Assembly: GCA_002347755.1 (NCBI GenBank) | Contig: DDXT01000069.1 | Span: 1 to 25,672, forward strand | Direction: 5' to 3' | DNA: 25,672 nt | From: Caryophanales bacterium UBA2253 | GTDB taxonomy: Bacteria > Bacillota_I > Bacilli_A > ML615J-28 > CAG-698 | Shown here: one piece after another, positions 1 through 7,623 of the stretch | How positions within the stretch are numbered: position 1 is the stretch's first letter | Layout of the letters: each line of letters opens with the position of its first letter | Program-made: the position numbers and the translations under genes | Notes under the pieces: model-generated | Databases searched by the model: none | What the model saw: only the letters and a program-made list of their open reading frames with translations | What the model was told of the DNA's origin: nothing

Positions 1-171
1 CTGTCTTTAGTATATCTTTAACAAGCGGTAAATACACGATATTTTTTTGTTTGAATTTTTATCATTTTAACTAAACTATTTAAAACACCAATAAAATAAT
101 GTTTTTTCCTTTCTTTTTTTATTTTAATAGAGTAAATGTAGTTGATAATCAATTGTGTTGAAAATATTATT
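1..171. other. AT-rich flank downstream of the RHS gene
   Basis: This stretch is very AT-rich, clearly more so than the coding region next to it. I see no open frame of useful length, no convincing hairpin plus T-run and no RNA gene. In intact RHS/WapA toxin loci an immunity gene usually lies just downstream of the toxin tip. None is visible here, but the window ends too soon to exclude one further out. Confidence 0.5.
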
Positions 172-1242
172 TTAATAACAATTACGTTTTTTATTTATGG
201 GGTGTAGCGTTTCAGTAATGTTTGGAAAACCATTGAAGGATTCAAAATATGATGCCGTTGATAGTCCTATAATGCTTGGTGCAATAGAGGACGTTAATCT
301 TTCTAAAAATGATGCTCCATCTACTCCTAATTGATTTAATCCCAAATACATAAAAACACTCATCATTGCATTTAACCCACCATGAGTAGCAGCCGTATCT
401 AATTGAATTTTGTCATCAGACATAAAAGCCTGAGCTGTTACACTGCCAAAGAAACCTCCCGAAAAACCACCTGCAAATGCAGCTAATCGTTTCCCTTCAG
501 GAGCAGTTATAACAGAACTTACTCCAGAAATTAATCCGCCAAGAAGGATTCCACATAAAATAAGCAAGATTGGAAAGTTCCCTGTTGGATCACTATACAT
601 TACGGGATTGTTGTTACAGTACGCATATAGATTGTAACTGGTCAGATTCTCTCCCGCTCCCAGATAACCAACATTGTCTGCGCTGATGAATCTTCCGATC
701 GAAGGATCGTAATATCGGGATTGCAGATAGTAATATCCGGTTTCATTGTCATACCGGTAACTTCGGTAACGGTAAGGATTCTTGAATGCCAAGTTCACTC
801 CCGAATAATCCGAACTATTCTTTATGTTTCCCCAGGCGTCATATTGATAAGTAACTAAACGGTTTCCATTGATGTCAACGATCTCGATGATGTCTCCCTG
901 AAGGTTGGATACATAGAAGTATTCGGTTCCGTTCAGGTTAAGGCTGAGAAGCGCTCCTGAAGCATCATAGGTATAATATATGACATCCGTTACGTTGCTT
1001 TCATGCAAGACCCGGCTTCCGTCCGAGAAGTAATCGGTGGTGACACCATTAACGGTCTTTTGGGTCCTGATCCCCTGATCGTCATATTTGTACGCAATGG
1101 CATTGCCGTCAAACGTGACCTCTGTCAGTTGTTTTCCGTCCCAAACAAACGTTTTGTAATTCTCGGAGATCAGATTCCCCGAAGCATCGTAAGCAAAGGT
1201 TTTCGAATAATCAAAGTCGCCTTCCACGAAGTACTGGATCAC
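172..1242 (-). CDS. RHS protein, C-terminal fragment (RHS core and hydrophobic tip)
   Basis: This 356-residue frame is the C-terminal end of the broken RHS gene. After several YD repeats it contains the strongly conserved RHS-associated core: RYDNETGYYYLQSRYYDP, GRFISADNVGYL, and the closing YNLYAYCNNNPVMYSDPTGN. About 135 residues follow the DPTGN boundary. They are rich in glycine and hydrophobic residues (LLILCGILLGGLISGV, then AAFAGGFSGGFFGSV), like the glycine-zipper regions often found between an RHS core and its toxin. I recognise no catalytic toxin domain. Hand counts on sampled lines give about 37% GC in the tip against about 43% in the core. The ATG at 1242 lies inside the duplicated 50-bp unit, has no evident ribosome site, and is probably not a real start. 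Confidence 0.75.
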   Translation of the reverse strand: MIQYFVEGDFDYSKTFAYDASGNLISENYKTFVWDGKQLTEVTFDGNAIAYKYDDQGIRTQKTVNGVTTDYFSDGSRVLHESNVTDVIYYTYDASGALLSLNLNGTEYFYVSNLQGDIIEIVDINGNRLVTYQYDAWGNIKNSSDYSGVNLAFKNPYRYRSYRYDNETGYYYLQSRYYDPSIGRFISADNVGYLGAGENLTSYNLYAYCNNNPVMYSDPTGNFPILLILCGILLGGLISGVSSVITAPEGKRLAAFAGGFSGGFFGSVTAQAFMSDDKIQLDTAATHGGLNAMMSVFMYLGLNQLGVDGASFLERLTSSIAPSIIGLSTASYFESFNGFPNITETLHPINKKRNCY

Positions 1243-1326
1243 CGAGATCTGATCAGTCCATCCCGTCGTGTTATAACGAAGTACTGGATCACCGAGATCT
1301 GATCAGTCCATCCCGTCGTGTTATAA
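1227..1326 (-). repeat. Perfect 50-bp tandem duplication inside the RHS gene
   Basis: Positions 1227-1276 and 1277-1326 are identical, base for base. Fifty is not a multiple of three, so the second copy shifts the frame and ends translation at TGA. The unit begins one base before GAAGTACT (1228-1235 and again 1278-1285). The inverse sequence AGTACTTC follows just after the second copy (1328-1335). The duplicated block is therefore the left arm plus loop of a quasi-palindrome, a layout that favours strand slippage. The absence of any mismatch suggests a recent event or an assembly artefact. Confidence 0.97.
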
Positions 1327-2990
1327 TAGTACTTCATTTCTTCCAAAGGCGTTCCCGAGACTTCGATAAGCGGGTTGGTATAGGCATATTTCCGATTATT
1401 GGTTAAGTTTCCATTTTGGTTATAGACATATGTTTGGGTGAAATACTTTCCGTTTCCCAAATCCCAATAGTCTTCTCTCGTAAGCTGGCCATACCCGTCA
1501 TAACGATAATCGTATTTTTCGATCGTGCTTCCGCCTTGCTTTTCTTCAATGCAAGTTAGGTTGTTGTTGGCGTCATAGGTGTAGGTAAAAACATAAGTTC
1601 GGCTGTTGAAAGTATAGGTCACCGAATAGATCCGGTTGGTGGCATTTCCCATCAATGGATCAACTTTCGCATCATCATACCCGATTGATTTGGTAAACAC
1701 GGTATTGATCACATGGGTGGCCAGGTTTTCGGAAACCAGCCTTATTTCGTTTAGCCTTTGCAAGGAATCCGAACTGTAGTTGTAATCGTTGGTAATTGAA
1801 TACCCATTTCCGTTGGTGGTTGTGGTATAGGCGGAATAGTCAAATTTTCCGGTGCTTGTGTCGTATGAATAATGAACTCCCCTGGACGCATTGCCAACTT
1901 GATAAGCATATTGAGATACGTTTCCGGCGTTATCATAAGTGTAAGTAATCTCGCTGCCGTCTTGGTCCGTGACCTTTTCCAGTCTTCCCGCCAGATCATA
2001 TGAGTAGAAATAAATGTTGCTGTTATGAAGGTCTTTGTAAATGGCGAGTCTTCCGCTGGCATCATACTCGTATTCGTATCTTGGAACGTTGTTGAAAGTC
2101 AGCTGAATAAGGTTGTCATTTTCGTCATAAACATAACTGATGACATCGCCGTTTTGAAAATTCAGATTCTCAACTAGATCGGTTTGATAATAATGACCGT
2201 CGATCAGTTTTTCGACGAATTCGGTGCTTCCCAAGGACGAATTGTTGACCTTTACGCTCGTCACCCGGTCCAAAGTATCATAAACGAATTCATAGGTAAT
2301 GCCGTTCAATATGATTTTCCATAACCGTCCTTGGGTATCGTATTCATTCGTGGAAGTTCTGGATGGAAATGGCGTCGTTCCCGAAGTCGCATCAATTTCC
2401 TCGATGGAGGTAATTTGGCCAAATTCATTATAATCAAAGTACTTTTCGTTATTCATTGCATCAATTAAAATGGTAATCGCCGCTATTGACTGATCCGTAA
2501 TCCCGCCTGAGGATTCCCCAAATTCATTTTTCGTGGATGTTACGTATTGCTTGTCACTGGAATACGTTGTCGTGTTTGAGAACCATTTGCCCGTTAGGTC
2601 TCCGTAAGTCGTTGTGAGCAGTTCTCTCGTTACCGCGTTATATGCGAAACTGACTTTGACGTTATTTTTGCTGACTTGATTGATTTGGTTGCAAGCATTC
2701 CTGCCAATCGCAGTCGGGATGCCATTTTCCGTTATGCTTGTAACCTGGCCATTGGCATCATAGGCAAAGGCGGTCACTTCCCCATTTAGGTAAGCGATCT
2801 TTACAAGGTTCCCGGTTGGATCATAAGAATAATTGGTTTCCAATCGATCATGATAGATCTGAAGATTGTCGAAAAAGGCTCCGCCTTCGCCCTGGTAGAT
2901 TCCCTTAATCTTTATGTTTGAGGCTCGGTCGGGAATGAAAACGGAAAACGCCTGATATTGCCAGTCTTCCGTTGAAGAATTGAAAGACAA
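1239..2990 (-). CDS. RHS protein, third fragment (main YD-repeat array)
   Basis: This stretch reads in the same frame as the fragment before it, resuming immediately after the TAA. The apparent start is the TTG that follows the stop. It finishes the interrupted carbohydrate-binding-like domain and then carries a long series of YD repeats, for example YSYDPTGNLVKIAY, YDANGQVTSI, YEYDASGRLAIY and YTYDNAGNVSQY. In RHS/YD proteins these repeats build the spiral shell that encloses a C-terminal toxin. The last 12 residues (ITRRDGLIRSR and the preceding V) are an artefact of the 50-bp duplication, because the second copy is read in the wrong frame and reaches TGA. Without the duplication the sequence QISVIQYF continues into the following fragment. 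Translation of this piece alone is unlikely. Confidence 0.72.
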   Translation of the reverse strand: MSFNSSTEDWQYQAFSVFIPDRASNIKIKGIYQGEGGAFFDNLQIYHDRLETNYSYDPTGNLVKIAYLNGEVTAFAYDANGQVTSITENGIPTAIGRNACNQINQVSKNNVKVSFAYNAVTRELLTTTYGDLTGKWFSNTTTYSSDKQYVTSTKNEFGESSGGITDQSIAAITILIDAMNNEKYFDYNEFGQITSIEEIDATSGTTPFPSRTSTNEYDTQGRLWKIILNGITYEFVYDTLDRVTSVKVNNSSLGSTEFVEKLIDGHYYQTDLVENLNFQNGDVISYVYDENDNLIQLTFNNVPRYEYEYDASGRLAIYKDLHNSNIYFYSYDLAGRLEKVTDQDGSEITYTYDNAGNVSQYAYQVGNASRGVHYSYDTSTGKFDYSAYTTTTNGNGYSITNDYNYSSDSLQRLNEIRLVSENLATHVINTVFTKSIGYDDAKVDPLMGNATNRIYSVTYTFNSRTYVFTYTYDANNNLTCIEEKQGGSTIEKYDYRYDGYGQLTREDYWDLGNGKYFTQTYVYNQNGNLTNNRKYAYTNPLIEVSGTPLEEMKYYYNTTGWTDQISVIQYFVITRRDGLIRSR

Positions 2991-4400
2991 TTAATAGTAA
3001 TACGTACAAATCGGATCAATGCCCGACGGATCAACGACATCCGCGGACAACTCCAAGCCGAAAAACCTTCCGTCGGAATTCGGTTCATAGGCATGTTCTT
3101 CGTCAATTGTGGCTTTGTTCGGAACGGCGTTTCCTTTGGCCCATCCTCCGATCACCAAGGACTCGTTCGTCGTGACCAGATCGGTAATGTCCATGGAAAA
3201 GTATTTTTGGATGTCCGGGGACCCTATGATGCGAATGGCGGTATCCCCGAGAATGTCTTGCATGATCCCGGTTTCCGTAATGCTCTGATAAGTGGCGCCG
3301 GAAAGCGTCCAGTCGCTGCTGGTGTTTTCAAATGAATTGTTGCTCAGTACATTATACCTTGAATCGACGAATCCTTCAACGATTTGCAAGTTATCAAAAT
3401 AGGCGGTCGAGACGCTTTCGTTGATCAGTTTTAGCGTTACGTTTCTTTCCGTCGAAATAAAGAACACCAGTTCGTATTTTTCCCAGCCATCGGAGTCAAG
3501 AATTTTGTTTATCTGGGTATGGGGAATGTCTGCGTCAACGTGGATATAAGCCCCGCCCGTCGTTCCTTCGTTTTTGATCCATCCCTCGATCTTATACGTT
3601 CCGGCTTCCAGGGTCACTGTTTGGGATGCATAAACCTCGGAGGTGACTTTTTGGATGGAAAGGCAATAATTTCCCAACATCGGATCATTGTTCGCATATC
3701 CGATGTTTCCGTTTGTTCCTTCGTTAAAAGCCCAGCCGCCGCTACCTTCATTGTTGGTTTCAAAGCCATGGTTAAAGAGGGGATTCGGCTTTTGATTCTG
3801 AGGGGACGAACTGCCGATCAGTTTGTGATTGTTATAATAATTGGGTTCAACATTCGTCAGGTCAAACCCGACTTCGGGATAATAATATGGGTTCTCCGGG
3901 TAAATCATGCTGATGAAAGTGAACAGCCCGGTGTACCGGTAGAAAGTCGCATTGCCTTGGCTGTCCGTGATGTTGATGGTATGGCCGTAATGGTCAAAAG
4001 GGTAAGTGGCATAATTGCCCTCATGATCAGTAAAAGTCGTTTTTTTGAAAGCGTAGGTTACATTCAAAAACCCCAATGAATAATTGGAATCCGTATAAGT
4101 GACTTTGCTGACCCGGCTCTGGGTGTCATACTGGTAAGCGGCTTTATATTCATCCAAACTGTTATAAGCCGAAGTGAGCAGGTTACCGCTACTGAAACTA
4201 TATTGCAGGGTGCAGTTGAAGACCATGTTAGTGTTTGGAGCGGTCCCGTAGGCGCAGTAATCGTCAATATAATCCAAATTGCCGTAGTAATCAAAATAAT
4301 ACTGCTTTTCCTGAACGGTCCGAAGGACTCCCCCTCCCTGATGCAATTTCAGTTCCGCTTTCACTATCCGGGAATTGGCGGCATCATAAGCAATATCCAT
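2991..4400 (-). CDS. RHS protein, second fragment (YD repeats and carbohydrate-binding-like domains)
   Basis: This frame has 469 residues. The true continuation from the upstream fragment enters it before the first ATG, at about 4431. It starts with YD-type repeats (YDAANSRIV, FDYYGNLDYIDDY). It then has a domain beginning NPLFNHGFETNNEG and ending TAYFDNLQIVEG, which has the look of a CBM4/9-like jelly roll as found in WapA-type RHS proteins. A second such domain starts NVLSNNSFENTSSDW and is cut by TAA at 2991-2993. The next codon, TTG, continues the same frame and completes that domain (SFNSSTEDWQY to AFFDNLQIYH), so a single nonsense change separates the two pieces. There is no ribosome site specific to this frame, and independent translation is doubtful. 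Confidence 0.7.
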   Translation of the reverse strand: MDIAYDAANSRIVKAELKLHQGGGVLRTVQEKQYYFDYYGNLDYIDDYCAYGTAPNTNMVFNCTLQYSFSSGNLLTSAYNSLDEYKAAYQYDTQSRVSKVTYTDSNYSLGFLNVTYAFKKTTFTDHEGNYATYPFDHYGHTINITDSQGNATFYRYTGLFTFISMIYPENPYYYPEVGFDLTNVEPNYYNNHKLIGSSSPQNQKPNPLFNHGFETNNEGSGGWAFNEGTNGNIGYANNDPMLGNYCLSIQKVTSEVYASQTVTLEAGTYKIEGWIKNEGTTGGAYIHVDADIPHTQINKILDSDGWEKYELVFFISTERNVTLKLINESVSTAYFDNLQIVEGFVDSRYNVLSNNSFENTSSDWTLSGATYQSITETGIMQDILGDTAIRIIGSPDIQKYFSMDITDLVTTNESLVIGGWAKGNAVPNKATIDEEHAYEPNSDGRFFGLELSADVVDPSGIDPICTYYY

Positions 4401-4420
4401 TTTGTTTCCGGCTTCATCAA

Positions 4421-6415
4421 CTATGTAATCGATTTTTTGGGAGTGGAATTGATATATTCGATGAAGAAGGTGGTATTTTTATCAATGACGTATATTTCAT
4501 CCAATCTTCCGTTCGGCGAGAAAGAATATTCGACGCCTGAGATCGTCCTGATAATAAAAGTTTGGCTGTAATAGTCTCGGAGTAATTTTATCCTTGATCC
4601 GTCTTCCGCGATGGATATGTACATGTTTAAATTAAGCCTGTCATCGTGGACGAAGGTTTCGTCCATGAAATAGACTTTGTTTCCATCCGGTTTTTCTAAA
4701 TAGTAGGACCAGTTGGCGGAATCAAGCAAGAGCCGCAGGTTATAATTCGTTTCCCAGCCTTTTCCATAACCGATGTTGGTACTGCGGTCAGAAACGTTAT
4801 AAATGAAATCCAGCGAAAACGGCATGATCTCGTTGCTGATTGAAAAATCGGTTCTCGTGAAAGTCAGGTTTCCGGTATAATCGCAGACATATCCGGTCCC
4901 CGCCGCTCCCAATTCCTGTGATGTATAGGTCCAGTAATCTTTTAACCCGGCCGGTTCCTCATAACCAATCGTTATCATTGGTCGCAATTCCACAGTGGCT
5001 TGCTCCGAAGAAAAAACAGTATTGTTTTCTTCGGCGTTGTCCACCAAAGTAAATCCGGGTACCATCAGATCCTCGGTTGGATCGGCGCCGATCTGCCATT
5101 CTTTGACTGACTCGGTGATGTCAAAAACGTATTTGGGATCGGTTCCGACTTTATGATAATCGATCACTTCGTCGCCACATACATCATTATTTTCAAAAAT
5201 GTTCCAGGTTACTGAGTTTTCCACGAAAGGATTCGTGTTCTGATAAGCCTTGATATAGCCACCGGTTGACGCGCTGCTTCTTAGCGTCATCTGTGAATAT
5301 GTGATCGTTTGATCCAAAACCGATGACGGAATGGAGAAGTTAATAAGTCCACGGTACTGGCGGCTTTCGACGCCGTCGGACAGAATGATGTTGGTCAGCC
5401 CTCCGTAATTGTTGTTCGGAGCGCTCGATTTGACGTAAGTGTCGCCAATGGACATGGTAGTTGTTGAACTATAAAGAGTGGGGTCGATCACCGCGGGATA
5501 GGCCGCGCTTTTCAGCCACGTGTCGCTTGGGGTGATGATCAGCCGGTATTCTCCGTCTTTGATTTCCGTTAGTTCATATCCGACGTCATACGAGATCTCC
5601 CCGTTTGAATCAAACATGAAAAGCCGGTCCATGTAAAAGACCTCTTCCCCAAGGCTGTTTTCAAAGACCAATTTTTTGTCTTTCTCGATCAGTGACAGCC
5701 CTTGGGTCTTGATGTAAAAATCAATGTGAAAACCATCGGTATACCCATTCAGAATGAAGTTCTCTTTCAGGGTGTTACCGATCAGGTTATATTCCAAGTC
5801 TACGTTCTCATTTATGCTTTTATAAGTGGTGGTTTGTTTGATATTCGGAAGGCTTCGCCGATCATCGGATTTTTCCGTTTGGGATGTTCCGATATTTGCT
5901 ATGCTTTCGTCAATTCCTTGCAGGTTCCAGGTGATTTTGTAATCCTCGTATTTTACCGAAATCACTTTATTGTCATCCAAGACTTTGGGAAATTTTATCT
6001 TGAAATCGTTTTTCTTGTTTTCGTATTCCTCTCCGAGATCATTAAGCGTGTTGTCAATGTCTTGCCACTTTCCGTTTTCCTTATAGTGAACGGCGCTATC
6101 GTACAAGACGACTTCATAAGTCCCATCGATTTTCCGGAAATGTTTCTCGGTTTGACCGCGTTTATCCGTTACCTCAAAATCAATCGGAACCAAGCTCGGA
6201 TCGATCTCCACGCTGGAATATGCATCCTCGCTCTCCAGGTTCTCTATTATCGTTTCTGCTTCTACCGTCGGTCCTTTGATCAAGCTCCACGGAAAATAAT
6301 TGGCTAACATCGCAAACAAGACGATGATGGTTAAGGTCTTGCTGGTTTTTTTGATTACGCGTGAAAAAGCCACGATCGCTTTTTCGCTAAGGCATCTTTT
6401 AAAAAGTTTTCTCAT
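4421..6415 (-). CDS. RHS protein, N-terminal fragment (signal, DNRLRE-like, first YD region)
   Basis: This 664-residue frame begins at an ATG preceded by a purine-rich ribosome site (AAGGAAGGGG at 6420-6429). It has a long basic N-region and one hydrophobic segment at about residues 28-48, consistent with a signal peptide or anchor. A region around residues 310-480 resembles DNRLRE domains: it opens near VIDPTLYSS and contains GDTYVKSSAPNNNYGG, as in WapA-type proteins. The segment after about residue 500 (GYVCDYTGNLTFTRTDF) looks like the usual lead-in to RHS repeats. The frame then runs into TAG just after an A6 tract. In the -1 frame the sequence continues smoothly as KKIDYIVDEAGNKMDIAYD into the next fragment, so the C-terminus here is artificial. 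If expressed, this part could still be secreted alone. Confidence 0.75.
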   Translation of the reverse strand: MRKLFKRCLSEKAIVAFSRVIKKTSKTLTIIVLFAMLANYFPWSLIKGPTVEAETIIENLESEDAYSSVEIDPSLVPIDFEVTDKRGQTEKHFRKIDGTYEVVLYDSAVHYKENGKWQDIDNTLNDLGEEYENKKNDFKIKFPKVLDDNKVISVKYEDYKITWNLQGIDESIANIGTSQTEKSDDRRSLPNIKQTTTYKSINENVDLEYNLIGNTLKENFILNGYTDGFHIDFYIKTQGLSLIEKDKKLVFENSLGEEVFYMDRLFMFDSNGEISYDVGYELTEIKDGEYRLIITPSDTWLKSAAYPAVIDPTLYSSTTTMSIGDTYVKSSAPNNNYGGLTNIILSDGVESRQYRGLINFSIPSSVLDQTITYSQMTLRSSASTGGYIKAYQNTNPFVENSVTWNIFENNDVCGDEVIDYHKVGTDPKYVFDITESVKEWQIGADPTEDLMVPGFTLVDNAEENNTVFSSEQATVELRPMITIGYEEPAGLKDYWTYTSQELGAAGTGYVCDYTGNLTFTRTDFSISNEIMPFSLDFIYNVSDRSTNIGYGKGWETNYNLRLLLDSANWSYYLEKPDGNKVYFMDETFVHDDRLNLNMYISIAEDGSRIKLLRDYYSQTFIIRTISGVEYSFSPNGRLDEIYVIDKNTTFFIEYINSTPKKSIT

Positions 6416-6450
6416 TGGTCCCCTTCCTTATCTTTTTATGTCTTGGGATA

Positions 6451-6476
6451 AAAAAATCAGCCCACATGATGGGCTG
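6451..6476 (-). terminator. Terminator-like hairpin between promoter and RHS start
   Basis: On the minus strand CAGCCCA and TGGGCTG (6458-6464 and 6470-6476) form a 7-bp stem with a 5-base loop, followed directly by a T-run (6451-6456). This is a standard intrinsic terminator shape. It lies between the promoter at 6541-6569 and the RHS start codon, so it would stop most transcription before the gene unless relieved. Confidence 0.65.
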
Positions 6477-6534
6477 AAACTTACGGATCGATTTCTTTTC
6501 TGCTTATCCTCGCCGCATGATCCGCTTTCATCCC
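6451..6534 (-). promoter_or_regulatory. Folded 5' leader of the RHS gene, candidate attenuator or small RNA
   Basis: The minus-strand transcript can form a stem between CGGATC (6519-6524) and GATCCG (6484-6489), extendable by GAAA/TTTC on its outer side. It is followed by the terminator-like hairpin at 6458-6476 and a T-run. GGGAT near the predicted 5' end could also pair with ATCCC just beyond the T-run. I cannot match the sequence to any riboswitch family I know. Either the leader controls read-through into the RHS gene, or the promoter makes a short independent RNA of about 80 nucleotides. Confidence 0.45.
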
Positions 6535-6540
6535 GATTCG

Positions 6541-6569
6541 ATTATACTAATAAACGAAGTTTTTGTAAA
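6541..6569 (-). promoter_or_regulatory. Sigma-A-type promoter for the RHS gene
   Basis: On the minus strand there is a -35 box TTTACA (6564-6569), a 17-bp spacer and a perfect -10 box TATAAT (6541-6546). Transcription would start near 6534, about 120 bases before the RHS start codon at 6415, which leaves room for the structured leader. Confidence 0.75.
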
Positions 6570-6711
6570 GTACAATTTTTTGTTCTTAAAAAGCCATACT
6601 GTATTTGCTTTGCTTGGCAAATAAGGGAATGTGAATAAAAAAAGTCCATAAAATCTGAGATATCGTTGGTGAAAAACAATATTAGAGATCCTATGAACCA
6701 GTATCCTAGGT

Positions 6712-7623
6712 TTAACCCTTAATTTTTTTCAATAGTTCCTGATAGGAATCCGTCAAACGGTATTCCTTCAGTTCCTCGTCTTTTTCCATATAAGAAAAAA
6801 CCGTTTTATCTTTCATGTTCGCGTAAAGCAAACAATTGTTGGCATTTTCGTAATCATTCATCAGCACGTACAAGCATCCAAGGTTGTACCACATGACCGT
6901 ATTGTCCTTGTCTTTGCTTATGCCCTGAAGATAATAGTAACGGGCTTTCTTGTAGTTCTTTTCGGCGTCTTTGTAAATGATCGCCAAATTGGAATACGCC
7001 AGAATGTAACCGTTGCTTTTCGCTATTTCCTCAAGATAGTATTTTTTGGCTTTCTCGAAATCCTTCATTTTGCCATAAACGACCCCGAGATTGTACGCGA
7101 CCATCTTCTCTTTCGGATCAATCCGATAAGCGCGCATCGTATGGTCCAAGGCCAATTCCAGATAATCCCTTTTTTCATAAAAGGATCCCAAATTGAGGTT
7201 GGCCCAAAAATGATCCGGGGAATAAAGCAGGGTCTTCTTGTAATAGTCGTAAGCTTTCTGTTCATCGCCATCGTCTTCGGCCATGAGGGCGATGTTGAAA
7301 TAAGCATCATAGAAGGTTCGGTCCAGTTCGATGGCCTGCTCGTAGGCTTTCAAGGCTTCTTCTTTTTTTCCCAAGTCTTCGCAAGCCACGCCCAAACCGT
7401 AGAAACCATAAGCAAAGCCGGGAAAGTTTTCGACGGCCTCCTGAAATACGGAAACGGCTTTGAACGGATTTTTGTCATCCAGATAAACCACGCCCAAATC
7501 GACTAGATCTTCCGCGATGACTTGCTTTTCAAAAGCCTGTTCGTAGTATTTCGCCGCCGAAGCAAAGTCCTTGTCCTGATAAGCTTCCTGGGCTTTTTTA
7601 ATCAAATCTTCGTAATTTTGCAT
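6712..7623 (-). CDS. Tetratricopeptide repeat (TPR) protein
   Basis: This 303-residue protein is made almost entirely of TPR helical hairpins from about residue 3 to the end. Typical units are AYGFYGLGVACEDLGKKEEA, YDAYFNIALMAEDDGDEQKA and MVAYNLGVVYGKMKDFEKA, each with the expected G/Y/A pattern spaced about 34 residues apart. There is no signal peptide or membrane segment, so it should act in the cytoplasm as a protein-binding scaffold. The partner is not evident. The ATG shares one base with the TAA of the upstream protease gene, indicating translational coupling in the thrS operon. It is the last gene of that operon. I found no clear terminator hairpin in the roughly 140 bases after its stop. 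Confidence 0.85.
   Translation of the reverse strand: MQNYEDLIKKAQEAYQDKDFASAAKYYEQAFEKQVIAEDLVDLGVVYLDDKNPFKAVSVFQEAVENFPGFAYGFYGLGVACEDLGKKEEALKAYEQAIELDRTFYDAYFNIALMAEDDGDEQKAYDYYKKTLLYSPDHFWANLNLGSFYEKRDYLELALDHTMRAYRIDPKEKMVAYNLGVVYGKMKDFEKAKKYYLEEIAKSNGYILAYSNLAIIYKDAEKNYKKARYYYLQGISKDKDNTVMWYNLGCLYVLMNDYENANNCLLYANMKDKTVFSYMEKDEELKEYRLTDSYQELLKKIKG

Larger units (their letters stand above)
172..6415 (-). pseudogene. WapA/RHS-repeat surface protein gene, broken in three places
   Basis: Four consecutive minus-strand reading frames are pieces of one gene. The order is signal/anchor segment, DNRLRE-like domain, two carbohydrate-binding-like domains embedded in YD repeats, many further YD repeats, the conserved RHS core, and a hydrophobic tip. 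Three lesions separate the pieces: an A6 tract at 4431-4436 where one missing A shifts the frame, an in-frame TAA at 2991-2993, and a 50-bp perfect tandem duplication at 1227-1326. Adding one A and removing 50 bp leaves 6195 bp, exactly 2065 codons. The organisation resembles Bacillus WapA and other RHS polymorphic toxins or adhesins exported to the cell surface. The roughly 19 kb of other genes in the window look intact, so general sequencing error is a poor explanation, although single-base assembly error remains possible at the A6 tract and the TAA. As it stands, full-length protein should not be made. Confidence 0.85.

Noticed and set aside
6480..6540. A known riboswitch class in the RHS leader (c-di-GMP, fluoride, purine and others considered)
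   Set aside because: None of the conserved core words of these families could be found, so it is reported only as an unassigned structured leader.
6577..6711. Terminator after the TPR gene
   Set aside because: The minus-strand T-run near 6640 has only weak, short pairings before it, which is not enough to call.
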